Below, piece after piece: positions 1-8,246 of a stretch of DNA of 64,000 bases. A program made the translations under genes and the position numbers. Below the pieces are notes generated by a model. That model searched no databases. It saw only the letters and a list, made by a program, of their open reading frames with translations, and was not told the DNA's origin. Origin of the DNA: Flavobacterium petrolei (GTDB taxonomy: Bacteria; Bacteroidota; Bacteroidia; Flavobacteriales; Flavobacteriaceae); the NCBI RefSeq assembly GCF_003314435.2, contig NZ_QNVY02000003.1, positions 124,001 to 188,000 of the forward strand, written 5' to 3'. Position 1 is the stretch's first letter, and the number at the start of each line of letters is the position of its first letter.

Positions 1-1311
1 CACAACTGGATATCCAAAGGCTTTATAAGGCCTATCCGCATTGGGTTCTTTTTTTCTAAGAATGAAAACACCTAAAATAGTCAGGATATAAAACAACAAC
101 GATGCAAAAGTTGCGTACGTTAATAAATCACCGAATTTTCCCGAAATACAAAGCACACAAGCCCAAATACATTGCACCCATAGCGCTTTGGCTGGAACCT
201 GATTTTTATTGAGTTCTGTAGCTTGTTTAAAAAACAAGCCGTCTTTTGCCATGGCAAAAAATAATCTTCCTCCCGAAAGAATCAAACCACTATTGCATCC
301 AAAAGTGGAAACCATGATTAATGCAGCCATCACAAATACACCTACATTTCCCATAATCATACTTGCGGCCGCCGCTCCTACTCTATCATTACTGGCAAAC
401 ATGATTCCGTTATTCGCAATATCAGTACCGTTTGGAGTTCCTTGCATTGGCAACAAAGCCAAATAAGCCAGATTTGCCAAAACATATATAACAGTCACAA
501 TCAAGGTTCCAAGAAACAAACTTCGAGGAATATTCTTCTTCGGTTCTTTAATTTCACCTGCAATAAAAGTCACGTTATTCCATGCATCACTAGAAAATAA
601 TGAGTTGATAATCGTTGCTCCTGCTGCACCCAAAATTGCCATTCCAACTAATTTTGTTACTGTAATTGTTCCGTCAGGATTTACAACCGTTTTACTGGCT
701 TCCCACATATTTGCAAAATTATTAGACAAAACATCCGTTTGTAAACCAACATACAATCCTAAAATAATCAATGCAAAAAGTGCAATTAATTTAGCCGAAG
801 TGAAAATCAATTGAACTGTTTTCCCGCTTTCAACTCCCTTGGTATTGATATAAGTTAGCAGAATTATACTAAAAATAGCCAATACTTTTTGGTAGGAAAA
901 AACAAAACCAGTCCCAACCGTAAAAAGACTTTGATCTAAAACAGGAAAGAAAATAGCGGCATAATTTGCAAATGTAACCGCAATAGCCGCAATAACTCCG
1001 GTTTGAATTACTGTAAAAACAGTCCAGCCGTACAAGAAAGAAACTAATCTTCCGTAAGCGCGTTGTATATAAACGAATTGACCGCCTGCATTAGGCATCA
1101 TTCCTGCCAATTCTCCATAACTCAACGCAGCAGCAACAGTGATTAACCCCGTTACCAACCAAATGACTAATAACCAGGCAGCAGAACCAATATCCCTTGC
1201 CATGGCAGATGTTACAATAAAAATCCCGGATCCTATCATGGAACCGGCAACTAAACTCGTGGCATCTATTAATCCTAAAGAACGTTTTAACTCGGTTTTA
1301 TTTTCTGACAT
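1..1311 (-). CDS. APC-family amino acid permease, 3' end outside the window
   Basis: Reading leftward from the ATG at 1311, an open frame runs 437 codons to base 1 with no stop, so the C-terminus is missing. The protein starts MSENKTELKRSLGL and soon shows the APC signature GSMIGSGIF, followed by many hydrophobic helices typical of the amino acid-polyamine-organocation family. It would import amino acids or related compounds across the inner membrane by proton or solute coupling; the substrate cannot be told. A conserved helix-8-type segment with the sequence SDAWNNVTFIAGEIKEPKKN is also visible. No TAnnTTTG box was found upstream. Family assignment is secure, specificity is not. Confidence 0.88.
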   Translation of the reverse strand, partial: MSENKTELKRSLGLIDATSLVAGSMIGSGIFIVTSAMARDIGSAAWLLVIWLVTGLITVAAALSYGELAGMMPNAGGQFVYIQRAYGRLVSFLYGWTVFTVIQTGVIAAIAVTFANYAAIFFPVLDQSLFTVGTGFVFSYQKVLAIFSIILLTYINTKGVESGKTVQLIFTSAKLIALFALIILGLYVGLQTDVLSNNFANMWEASKTVVNPDGTITVTKLVGMAILGAAGATIINSLFSSDAWNNVTFIAGEIKEPKKNIPRSLFLGTLIVTVIYVLANLAYLALLPMQGTPNGTDIANNGIMFASNDRVGAAAASMIMGNVGVFVMAALIMVSTFGCNSGLILSGGRLFFAMAKDGLFFKQATELNKNQVPAKALWVQCIWACVLCISGKFGDLLTYATFASLLFYILTILGVFILRKKEPNADRPYKAFGYPVV

Positions 1312-1372
1312 TTGATAATTTAATTATTTAAAACTGAACACTGAATACTGAACACTATAGTTTTTTTGCTTA

Positions 1373-1518
1373 TTCCCAAAATTGAGTTTTTTGGAAATCA
1401 TAGATTTCCAATTCCTATTTATTAGCAAGACGCTTCGCTTCTTCCCAAAATTGAGTCATTTGGAAATCATAGATTTCCAATTCCTATTTATTAGGAAGAC
1501 GCTTCGCTTCTTCCCAAA
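1373..1518. repeat. 69-bp tandem duplication of the mazG 3' end
   Basis: Two consecutive 69-bp units (1373-1441 and 1442-1510) differ at only a few bases, and a third partial unit starts at 1511. The right unit overlaps the last nine codons and stop of mazG. The left unit therefore holds a second copy of the mazG tail (EEAKRLANK plus stop instead of EEAKRLPNK plus stop). Because 69 is a multiple of 3, the copies stay in the mazG frame. Each unit contains a hairpin with 9-bp arms and a 3-nt loop (TTGGAAATC-ATA-GATTTCCAA). Confidence 0.9.
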
Positions 1519-2266
1519 AAACATCCATTTCAGCAAGTGTCATGTCCATTAGGGGTTTTCCTAATTCTCCCGCTTTGCTTTCTAAATATTGGAAGCGCTT
1601 GATGAATTTTTTGTTGGTTCGTTCCAAAGCATCTTCAGGATTTACATTCAGAAATCGAGCGTAGTTAATCATAGAAAATAAAACATCCCCAAATTCGGCT
1701 TCAATTTTATCTTGATCACCTGCTTCAACCTCAACTTGTAGTTCATCTAATTCTTCTTGTACTTTATCCCAAACCTGATGTGATTCTTCCCAATCGAATC
1801 CAACACCTTTTACTTTATCCTGAATTCGGCTTGCTTTTACTAATGCGGGCAAACTTCTTGGAACACCTTCGAGAACAGATTTTTTGCCTTCTTTCAGCTT
1901 TAGTTTTTCCCAATTTTGTTTCACTTCTTCCTCGTCTTTTACCACAACATCACTATAAATATGTGGATGACGGTGAATTAACTTTTCACAAATTTCATTA
2001 CATACATCAGCCATGTCAAAATCGTTAGTTTCGCTCCCTATTTTGGCATAAAAAACAATATGTAATAACAAATCCCCTAATTCTTTTTTAACTTCGATCA
2101 AATCATTGTCTAAAATTGCATCCCCTAATTCATAAGTTTCTTCGATGGTAAGATGACGCAACGTTTGCATGGTTTGCTTTTTGTCCCAAGGGCATTTTTC
2201 TCGCAAATCATCCATAATATCTAATAATCTTTCGAAAGCTTGCAGTTGGTTTTGTCTTGAATCCAT
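1484..2266 (-). CDS. mazG: Nucleoside triphosphate pyrophosphohydrolase MazG
   Basis: MazG hydrolyses nucleoside triphosphates to monophosphates and pyrophosphate, cleaning the nucleotide pool in the cytoplasm. The 260-residue length fits the two-domain bacterial enzyme. The first all-alpha MazG domain shows the metal-binding pattern EETYELGDAI followed by KELGDLLLHIVFYA. The second shows EAEFGDVLFSMINYARF, so both copies of the ExxD-type helix pair are present. The gene follows def and the DUF5606 gene on the same strand, but a strong hairpin at 2295-2325 separates it from them, so it depends on read-through or an unseen promoter. Its stop lies inside a 69-bp tandem duplication. Confidence 0.95.
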   Translation of the reverse strand: MDSRQNQLQAFERLLDIMDDLREKCPWDKKQTMQTLRHLTIEETYELGDAILDNDLIEVKKELGDLLLHIVFYAKIGSETNDFDMADVCNEICEKLIHRHPHIYSDVVVKDEEEVKQNWEKLKLKEGKKSVLEGVPRSLPALVKASRIQDKVKGVGFDWEESHQVWDKVQEELDELQVEVEAGDQDKIEAEFGDVLFSMINYARFLNVNPEDALERTNKKFIKRFQYLESKAGELGKPLMDMTLAEMDVFWEEAKRLPNK

Positions 2267-2283
2267 CAGAAATTGTTTTTGGT

Positions 2284-2325
2284 AAAAATAAAAAAATCCT
2301 GTTCAGAAAATAGCTGAACAGGATT
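2284..2325 (-). terminator. Rho-independent terminator after the DUF5606 gene
   Basis: Twelve-bp arms AATCCTGTTCAG (2295-2306) and CTGAACAGGATT (2314-2325) are separated by 7 nt. Read on the minus strand, the hairpin is followed by a T-rich run (2284-2294). It lies 21 bp past the DUF5606 stop and only 17 bp before the mazG start codon. Confidence 0.85.
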
Positions 2326-2346
2326 AAATATTATTGTAGTGTAAAA

Positions 2347-2835
2347 TTACTCTTTTTTAGCTTTTACTTTTTTAACAGGAGCTTTCACTTCAGCTTCTGG
2401 AGTTTCTTCTGCAACGGCAGCAACTTCTTCAGTAACAGCAGCAGCTTGAACTTCATCAGTAACTAATCCTTTTGCCTGAAGCATATTGTACCAGTTTAAA
2501 ACTTTTTTGATATCAGAAGGATATACTCTTTCTTCATCATAATCTGGTAAAATTTCTTTGAAATAAGCCGTTAGTTTAGCATTGTCTTCTTTATGAGAAA
2601 GTGCTGGACCTTTACTTTCTTTATCAGCAATTTTTTGCATAATCTCAGCTAAAGGTTTTTCGCCTTCATACGTATAAATTGAAATTTCAGACAATAGACT
2701 CACATTACTTTTCAAGTTCACTGTGATTTTTTTTCCGTCTGCTAATGATTCTGCTACAAAGCCAGTTCTTGTTTGCACTTTCAATACATATAAACCTGGT
2801 TTCCCAGAAATGGCTAATATTTTTTCTAAATTCAT
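2347..2835 (-). CDS. DUF5606 domain protein
   Basis: A 162-residue cytoplasmic protein of the Bacteroidota-specific DUF5606 family, recognised from its opening MNLEKILAISGKPGLYVLK and the following segment on cell-wide effects of a small beta domain (FVAESLADGKK). No function is established for the family. The N-terminal 130 residues look folded; the last 30 or so are a low-complexity Ala/Glu/Val/Lys tail ending in KKVKAKKE. It sits directly downstream of def on the same strand with an 86-bp gap and is closed by a strong terminator, so def and this gene probably share a transcript. Confidence 0.8.
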   Translation of the reverse strand: MNLEKILAISGKPGLYVLKVQTRTGFVAESLADGKKITVNLKSNVSLLSEISIYTYEGEKPLAEIMQKIADKESKGPALSHKEDNAKLTAYFKEILPDYDEERVYPSDIKKVLNWYNMLQAKGLVTDEVQAAAVTEEVAAVAEETPEAEVKAPVKKVKAKKE

Positions 2836-2921
2836 GTTTTGTGTAATTATTATTAAGAATTTGACTTATTATTTTTTCATTTAAAACCAAAAATCGTACC
2901 AAGCGAAGCCTTAGATTTACT

Positions 2922-3509
2922 TTATCTTCCTTTTTTGGCAAAAAATTTCATGCGGTAGTCTTGGAATGTTTTTCCTTCTAAGATGTTTTTCAGTTTCTTT
3001 TGAATCAATCGTTTCTTTAATGATGAAATTTTATCGGTAAATAAAATTCCTTCAATATGATCGTATTCATGTTGGATTACTCTGGCGATTAATCCGTCAA
3101 AAACTTCTGTTTTCATAACAAAATCCTCTTCACAATATTCGATTGTTATGGTTGGATTTCTGTAAACATCCTCTCTAACGTCTGGAATACTTAGGCATCC
3201 TTCATTAAAATTCCACTCTTCTCCTTCTTCTTTTATCATTTTTGCATTGATAAAAGTTTTTTTGAATCCTTTTAATTCTTTTTGTTCCGCATCTTCTAAT
3301 TCTTCATCATCGCTAAAAGGAGTGGTGTCGATTACAAATAAACGAAGTGCTAATCCTACTTGTGGCGCAGCAAGACCCACACCATAGGCATTATACATGG
3401 TCTCGTACATGTTGGCTATCGTTTCTTTCAAGTTTGGATGTTCTGGTGTAAGAACTTCTCCTGTTTTTCTTAAAACTGGATCGCCATATCCTATAATTGG
3501 TAAAATCAT
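2922..3509 (-). CDS. def: Peptide deformylase
   Basis: Peptide deformylase removes the formyl group from the N-terminal methionine of new proteins. All three family motifs are present: GVGLAAPQVG near residue 43, EGCLSIP near residue 103, and HEYDHIEG near residue 150. They supply the metal ligands Cys and two His and the catalytic Glu. The length (195 residues) is normal. A TATTTTTG box on the minus strand lies 60 bp upstream of the ATG. In many Flavobacteria def is next to ruvX; here the FUSC gene and mqo lie between them. Confidence 0.97.
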   Translation of the reverse strand: MILPIIGYGDPVLRKTGEVLTPEHPNLKETIANMYETMYNAYGVGLAAPQVGLALRLFVIDTTPFSDDEELEDAEQKELKGFKKTFINAKMIKEEGEEWNFNEGCLSIPDVREDVYRNPTITIEYCEEDFVMKTEVFDGLIARVIQHEYDHIEGILFTDKISSLKKRLIQKKLKNILEGKTFQDYRMKFFAKKGR

Positions 3510-3568
3510 CGTGTAGTATTAAAATTTATCTTCTGAAATTGAAATAAGTTTCCTTTTCATTCAGTTTG

Positions 3569-3576
3569 CAAAAATA
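3569..3576 (-). promoter_or_regulatory. -7 box of the def promoter
   Basis: CAAAAATA on the plus strand is TATTTTTG on the minus strand and matches the Bacteroidota -7 consensus TAnnTTTG. It lies 60 bp before the def ATG. No well-spaced -33 TTG was found. Confidence 0.5.
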
Positions 3577-3657
3577 GTAAAAAAATAGACAATGAATAAT
3601 CCTCCGTTAATTATTAGCTAAAATTTACAATTTAAAGCAAAAGAGATTCTAATATTG

Positions 3658-3687
3658 TTTGTATCATTCCTACAAATAGTACCTTTG
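3658..3687 (+). promoter_or_regulatory. Promoter of the FUSC gene
   Basis: TTTG (3658-3661) and TACCTTTG (3680-3687) are 18 bp apart, matching the -33/-7 architecture of Bacteroidota housekeeping promoters. The box lies inside the N-terminal extension of the longest frame (TTG at 3655), so that extension cannot be translated; the ATG at 3703 gives a short leader. Confidence 0.75.
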
Positions 3688-3702
3688 TATCAATACAATT
3701 AT

Positions 3703-5916
3703 ATGATATACAAGATCCGAAAGTTTACCGACAGTACTTATTTTACCAATGCTATAAAAGTCACTATTGCAGCAGTCATTCCAGTGGTGATATTTTCGTT
3801 TTTGGGTAAATTTCAAATGGGTTTCGCTATGGCTCTTGGAGCTTTTTTCACCTATCCAAGTGATATTCCTAGCAGTCTCAAACATAAAATAAATGGTGTT
3901 CTGGTAACTGCTTTTCTGGTTGCGGGCATTAATTTGCTTGTTAATATTGTATTTCCATATTCTTGGATTTTCTATCCGTTTTTGGCAGTTTTAATTTTCC
4001 TCATATCAATGCTTTCTGTTTATGGGCAACGCGCTACCATGGTTTCTTTCTCTGGCCTTATCGCGGTTTCATTAGCATTTGCAAGCATCAATACCGGTTG
4101 GACAATGCTCCTTCATGCCGGATTAATTCTTGCCGGCGGTTTATTTTATTTGCTGGTTTCTCTCATTTTTCATTATATCAGACCGAATCGTTATGTCGAG
4201 TTACAAATTGCGGAATGCATCAAGCTTACCGCCAAATATTTGAAACTTCGAGGCGATTTGTGGACCTTGAATGCTGATAGAAAATCAATCATTGAAAAGC
4301 AATTGCATCTTCAAGTTGAGCTGAATACCATCCATCAAAATATTAGAGAAGTATTGATCAGCAGTCATACCACCTCCGGTTCTTCCAATCAAAATCGTAA
4401 AATGCTATTGGTTTTTATTTCCTTAGTAGAAATTCTGGAACTCGCGTTATCCACGGCTTTTGACCATGATAAATTGCATCAAAAATTCGATGATCATCCA
4501 AAGGTTTTACATACGTATCAAAATTTAGCTTACAATCTGGCGGCTAGCTTGAAGCAATTATCTAAAAGTGTCAAAAAAAGTACGAAATACATTTCTAAAC
4601 ATACTTTACTGGGCGATTTGAATGCCTTACAGCTTGCCATTGCAGATTATGAAAATGATTTAGGGAAAACTACTGCTTCCGAAGGTGTTTTTATGTTGAC
4701 AACGATGTTGCAATACGCTGAAAAACAAGTCGAAAAAATAAAAATTGTTGAGCGTGCTTTTACAGTTACTTTTAATTCGCACGATTTTAAAGGAATCGAT
4801 ACTGATTTAGAAAAATTCCTCACTCCACAATATTATCCGTTGAGTACTTTGACCCAAAACCTGAGTTTCTCCTCTACTATTTTCAGGCATTCCTTGCGAT
4901 TAACCATAACCTTAATGCTTGGTTTTATTATTGGAAAATTTCTACCGTTCCATAATGTTTATTGGATATTGCTGACCATAATTGTAATTATGAGACCGGG
5001 TTACGGCTTGACAAAAGAACGTTCTTTTCACCGAATAATTGGCACAGTGATTGGTGGATTAGTTGCTTTCGGGATTCTTTTCATCGTAAAAGACAACATC
5101 ATAATCAGTGTTCTTTCTATTGTTTGTATGCTGTTGGGATTCTCTTTTACACAAATTAATTATAAGGTGAGCGCCATTTTTGTCACCATGTATGTTGTAT
5201 TTATCTATGGAATAATTACACCTAATATTGGTGATTTAGTTCAATATCGAATCCTGGATACTGTTGTGGGTGCTGCTTTAGCCTTTTTGGCAAACCACTT
5301 TTTATGGCCTTCTTGGGAGTTTTTGAACATTCCCCTCTATTTAGAAAAAGCAATTAAGGCAAACCAAGATTATTTAAAAGAAATTTCTATTTTTTACAAT
5401 AAAAAAGGGAATATTGCTACTTCCTATCGTCTCGCACGAAAAAATGCTTTTATCGAAATTGGGAATCTGATGGCTTCGTTTCAAAGAATGGTTCAAGAAC
5501 CTAAATCAAAGCAAAAGCAAATGCCACAAGTATACAAACTGACTGTTTTAAATCATTCTTTACTGTCTTCTTTAGCTTCATTAGGGACTTATATTCAGTC
5601 CCACAAAACCACAACTGCTTCTGAGGCGTTTAATGTAGTCGTTGATACTGCCATTAAAAACTTAGACAATGCCATTGCAATCCTGAAAGAAAATAATGTA
5701 GCACTCAAAGAAAACCTTCCGCAAGAAGATTTAGCGTTGCGCTTTACAGAGCTGAAAAACATTCGGGAAAAGGAGTTAAAAGAAGGAATTCCTATCGATG
5801 AAGAGGCGTTTCAATTGAAAATGCAGGAAGCGCAATTGGTAATTGAACAATTAATCTGGTTAACTAATTTATCCGAAAATATTTTGAAAACTACAAAAAC
5901 ACTAAAAGATTCGTAA
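3703..5916 (+). CDS. FUSC / YccS-like membrane protein
   Basis: A 737-residue inner-membrane protein of the fusaric-acid-resistance (FUSC/YccS/YhfK) superfamily, thought to act in efflux of aromatic acids, though the substrate is unknown. It has two hydrophobic blocks of about six helices each (residues 15-160 and 396-540), each followed by a long soluble helical region, the duplicated layout of YccS. The second block contains MRPGYGLTKERSFHRIIGT, the conserved FUSC loop. The start at 3703 was preferred to the TTG at 3655 because a promoter box overlaps the longer form. No membrane-fusion partner is adjacent. A hairpin at 5921-5962 ends the gene against convergent mqo. Confidence 0.88.
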   Translation: MIYKIRKFTDSTYFTNAIKVTIAAVIPVVIFSFLGKFQMGFAMALGAFFTYPSDIPSSLKHKINGVLVTAFLVAGINLLVNIVFPYSWIFYPFLAVLIFLISMLSVYGQRATMVSFSGLIAVSLAFASINTGWTMLLHAGLILAGGLFYLLVSLIFHYIRPNRYVELQIAECIKLTAKYLKLRGDLWTLNADRKSIIEKQLHLQVELNTIHQNIREVLISSHTTSGSSNQNRKMLLVFISLVEILELALSTAFDHDKLHQKFDDHPKVLHTYQNLAYNLAASLKQLSKSVKKSTKYISKHTLLGDLNALQLAIADYENDLGKTTASEGVFMLTTMLQYAEKQVEKIKIVERAFTVTFNSHDFKGIDTDLEKFLTPQYYPLSTLTQNLSFSSTIFRHSLRLTITLMLGFIIGKFLPFHNVYWILLTIIVIMRPGYGLTKERSFHRIIGTVIGGLVAFGILFIVKDNIIISVLSIVCMLLGFSFTQINYKVSAIFVTMYVVFIYGIITPNIGDLVQYRILDTVVGAALAFLANHFLWPSWEFLNIPLYLEKAIKANQDYLKEISIFYNKKGNIATSYRLARKNAFIEIGNLMASFQRMVQEPKSKQKQMPQVYKLTVLNHSLLSSLASLGTYIQSHKTTTASEAFNVVVDTAIKNLDNAIAILKENNVALKENLPQEDLALRFTELKNIREKELKEGIPIDEEAFQLKMQEAQLVIEQLIWLTNLSENILKTTKTLKDS

Positions 5917-5920
5917 TGAA

Positions 5921-5962
5921 AAAGGCGCTGAAATTAGATACAATCTAAAATTCAGCGCCTTT
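5921..5962. terminator. Bidirectional terminator between the FUSC gene and mqo
   Basis: Perfect 12-bp arms AAAGGCGCTGAA (5921-5932) and TTCAGCGCCTTT (5951-5962) with an 18-nt loop lie 4 bp after the FUSC stop and 18 bp before the mqo stop. T-rich sequence follows on the plus strand and the FUSC 3' end is A-rich, so it can serve both genes. Confidence 0.88.
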
Positions 5963-5979
5963 ATTATTTTTATAAAATT

Positions 5980-7476
5980 CTAATTATTTAGCTTTAAAAC
6001 CGTAGCTGTTTCTTTTCTGATTTCCTTTAATAAATCAGGATTATCGTTTAATTTCTGACCAAAAGAAGGAATCATCGTTTTTAATTTCTCTTGCCATTCC
6101 GGCGTTTCAAATTGATCTTTAAAACATCTTCCAATCAAATCAACCATAATAGAAACAGCGGTTGAAGCGCCCGGCGAAGCACCCAGTAAAACAGATAAAG
6201 TTCCATCGGCAGTGGTAATAACTTCGGTACCAAACTCCAGAATCCCGCCTTCTTTCTCATCTTTCTTAATCACTTGCACACGTTGCCCTGCTCGTTCAAG
6301 AACCCAATCTTTAGACCGTGCACCTGGGACATATTCTCTTAAAGCATTTATTCGGTCTTTAGGCGACTGACGTACTTGCTGAATTAAATATTTAGTAAGT
6401 GGTATATTCTTGATACCCGCGGCAACCATAGGAATGATATTATCCGTTTTTATAGATAAAGGCAAATCCGAATACGAACCATTTTTTAAAAACCGAGTTG
6501 AAAAACCTGCAAAAGGACCAAAAAGTAATGCTTTCTCTCCATTTATCATTCGGGAATCAATATGCGGAACAGACATTGGCGGAGCACCAACACTAGCTTT
6601 ACCATATACTTTGGCTTGATGTTTTGCAATCACTTCCGGATTGGTACATTTTAGCCATTGCCCGCTCACCGGAAAACCTCCGTATCCCTTTCCTTCTGGA
6701 ACATCTGCTTTTTCTAATAATGGCAAGGATCCACCACCAGCGCCTATAAAAACAAACTTAGTATATGCTTTTCTTTTTTGGCCTGTAGCCAAATCTGTTA
6801 TTTTTATTCTCCAGGATTTATCTTCCCTTTGTTTTAATTTTTGAACTTCATGGTTGAAATGAATAGTAACGCCTTCTAATTTTGTCAAATAACCAAAAAT
6901 ACTTCGGGTTAATTCTCCAAAATTCACATCGGTTCCAATTGCCATTGAAGTAGCGGCAACTGTATCAGATTCCTTTCTACCTTCCATAACGAGAGGCATC
7001 CATTTTTTTAACTCAGAAAAATCCGTGCTGAAGACCATTTCTTCAAAAAGAGGGTTCGCCTGTAAAGCCTCAAATCTCTTTTTTAGGTACTCCACATTTT
7101 TTTCACCCCAAACAAAACTAAGGTGTGGAATGCTTTTTATAAAATTTTGTGGGGATGGAACTTTGTTTTCTTGAACGAGATACGCCCAAAATTGTCTCGA
7201 AACCTCAAACGATTCCGCAATACCGATTGCTTTTTTAGGATTGATGCTTCCATCTTCACTTTCAGGAGTATAATTAAGCTCGCAAAAGGCAGAATGTCCC
7301 GTTCCTGCATTATTCCATGCATCAGAACTTTCGGCGGCTGCAATATCTAAGCGTTCGTAAATTTCAATTTTGATATCCGGCTGCAACTCTTTTAGGATTA
7401 GACCAAGAGTGGCGCTCATAATTCCAGCTCCTATAAGAACTACTTCACTATTTGTACGTATGGTTGTATCAGGCAT
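5980..7476 (-). CDS. mqo: Malate:quinone oxidoreductase
   Basis: Mqo is an FAD-dependent peripheral membrane enzyme that oxidises L-malate to oxaloacetate and passes electrons to the quinone pool, serving the TCA cycle and respiration. The 498-residue length is normal. The FAD-binding Rossmann motif VLIGAGIMSATLG occurs at residues 13-25, and the C-terminal family block LLGASPGASTAVSIMVDLIG is clear, with DAWNNAGTGHSA near residue 50. A TATCTTTG box lies 18 bp upstream on the minus strand. It is a monocistronic gene closed by the hairpin shared with the FUSC gene. Confidence 0.97.
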   Translation of the reverse strand: MPDTTIRTNSEVVLIGAGIMSATLGLILKELQPDIKIEIYERLDIAAAESSDAWNNAGTGHSAFCELNYTPESEDGSINPKKAIGIAESFEVSRQFWAYLVQENKVPSPQNFIKSIPHLSFVWGEKNVEYLKKRFEALQANPLFEEMVFSTDFSELKKWMPLVMEGRKESDTVAATSMAIGTDVNFGELTRSIFGYLTKLEGVTIHFNHEVQKLKQREDKSWRIKITDLATGQKRKAYTKFVFIGAGGGSLPLLEKADVPEGKGYGGFPVSGQWLKCTNPEVIAKHQAKVYGKASVGAPPMSVPHIDSRMINGEKALLFGPFAGFSTRFLKNGSYSDLPLSIKTDNIIPMVAAGIKNIPLTKYLIQQVRQSPKDRINALREYVPGARSKDWVLERAGQRVQVIKKDEKEGGILEFGTEVITTADGTLSVLLGASPGASTAVSIMVDLIGRCFKDQFETPEWQEKLKTMIPSFGQKLNDNPDLLKEIRKETATVLKLNN

Positions 7477-7493
7477 AACTAGATTTTAAAGTG

Positions 7494-7501
7494 CAAAGAT
7501 A
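7494..7501 (-). promoter_or_regulatory. -7 box of the mqo promoter
   Basis: CAAAGATA (TATCTTTG on the minus strand) lies 18 bp upstream of the mqo ATG, giving a very short leader. A CAAA at 7515 is closer than the usual -33 spacing, so only the -7 element is claimed. Confidence 0.55.
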
Positions 7502-7595
7502 ATTTATATAATTGCAAAAAAAAAGCATAAATTTTGACTCAAAAGTTACATTTATCAAACCTTTTCAGCCTAAACACTGGTTTTTTGTCTTGATT

Positions 7596-8012
7596 TTAAA
7601 ATCTTTTTCGGGTCAAGTAGTCCTGAAGCATTATCGTAGCCGAAATTTCATCAATCAAAGCTTTATTTTGGCGTTGTTTCTTACTCATTCCGCTATCAAT
7701 CATGGATTGAAAAGCCATTTTTGAAGTAAAGCGTTCGTCTACCCGAATGACTGTCATATCAGGAAAATGATTGGTGAAATGGGTTACAAAACCTTTTATT
7801 ATGGAAGCACTTTCTGAAGGTTCACCATTCATTTGCTTGGGTTCACCTATAAGAACGGCTTCTACTTTCTCTTTGGAAAAATAGTCTTTCAAAAAAGCAA
7901 TTGCGGTTGTAGATGGAATGGTTGTAAGTCCTGAAGCTATGATTTGCATTTCATCGGTAACGGCTATTCCAGTTCGTTTTTGACCGTAATCTATGGAGAG
8001 TATTCTTGGCAT
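7596..8012 (-). CDS. ruvX: YqgF/RuvX pre-16S rRNA processing nuclease
   Basis: This 138-residue RNase H-fold protein of the YqgF/RuvX family matures the 5' end of 16S rRNA and was earlier called a putative Holliday junction resolvase. The start RILSIDYGQKRTGIAVTDE carries the first catalytic Asp. IGEPKQMNGEPSE near residue 55 and VDERFTSKMA near residue 96 carry the remaining conserved acidic and Ser/Thr positions. A TACCTTTG box lies 14 bp upstream on the minus strand. Confidence 0.94.
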   Translation of the reverse strand: MPRILSIDYGQKRTGIAVTDEMQIIASGLTTIPSTTAIAFLKDYFSKEKVEAVLIGEPKQMNGEPSESASIIKGFVTHFTNHFPDMTVIRVDERFTSKMAFQSMIDSGMSKKQRQNKALIDEISATIMLQDYLTRKRF

Positions 8013-8026
8013 TTATATATTTTTTT

Positions 8027-8034
8027 CAAAGGTA
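8027..8034 (-). promoter_or_regulatory. -7 box of the ruvX promoter
   Basis: CAAAGGTA (TACCTTTG on the minus strand) matches the TAnnTTTG consensus 14 bp before the ATG. The nearest CAA triplets are 25 or more bp away, so the -33 element is uncertain. Confidence 0.5.
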
Positions 8035-8200
8035 ACTATTTTAATTTTCCGATTCTCAGCAACAACAGAAAAGTCACTTTCTTATCATTTTTTTTTCAAA
8101 TTTATTGGTTTAACAATTCAAAACTAAAGAATATTATCATTTCAAATTAAGGAATCAAACAAGAAGTTAAATCTGTAACATTTTCAACCCATTTTGCTTT

Positions 8201-8229
8201 TTTGCTTTTGGTTAAAAATCATATCTTTG
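8201..8229 (+). promoter_or_regulatory. Promoter of dapD
   Basis: TTTG (8201-8204) and TATCTTTG (8222-8229) are 17 bp apart, 17 bp before the ATG at 8247. The box overlaps the longest possible frame (TTG at 8202) and so rules out that start. Confidence 0.75.
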
Positions 8230-8246
8230 TCAAAAATTATCAAAAA

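Noticed and set aside
209..814. Plus-strand frames at 209-466 and 605-814
   Set aside because: They lie antisense within the amino acid permease gene, whose frame on the minus strand is open over the whole stretch and has clear family motifs.
1373..1518. A CRISPR-like array from the repeated units
   Set aside because: There are only two full, directly adjacent 69-bp units without spacers, and they duplicate gene sequence.
3655..3702. TTG start of the FUSC gene at 3655
   Set aside because: The -33/-7 promoter elements (3658-3687) lie inside this extension, and the ATG at 3703 gives a normal N-terminus.
8202..8246. TTG start of dapD at 8202
   Set aside because: A promoter box at 8222-8229 falls inside it, and the family N-terminus begins at 8247.
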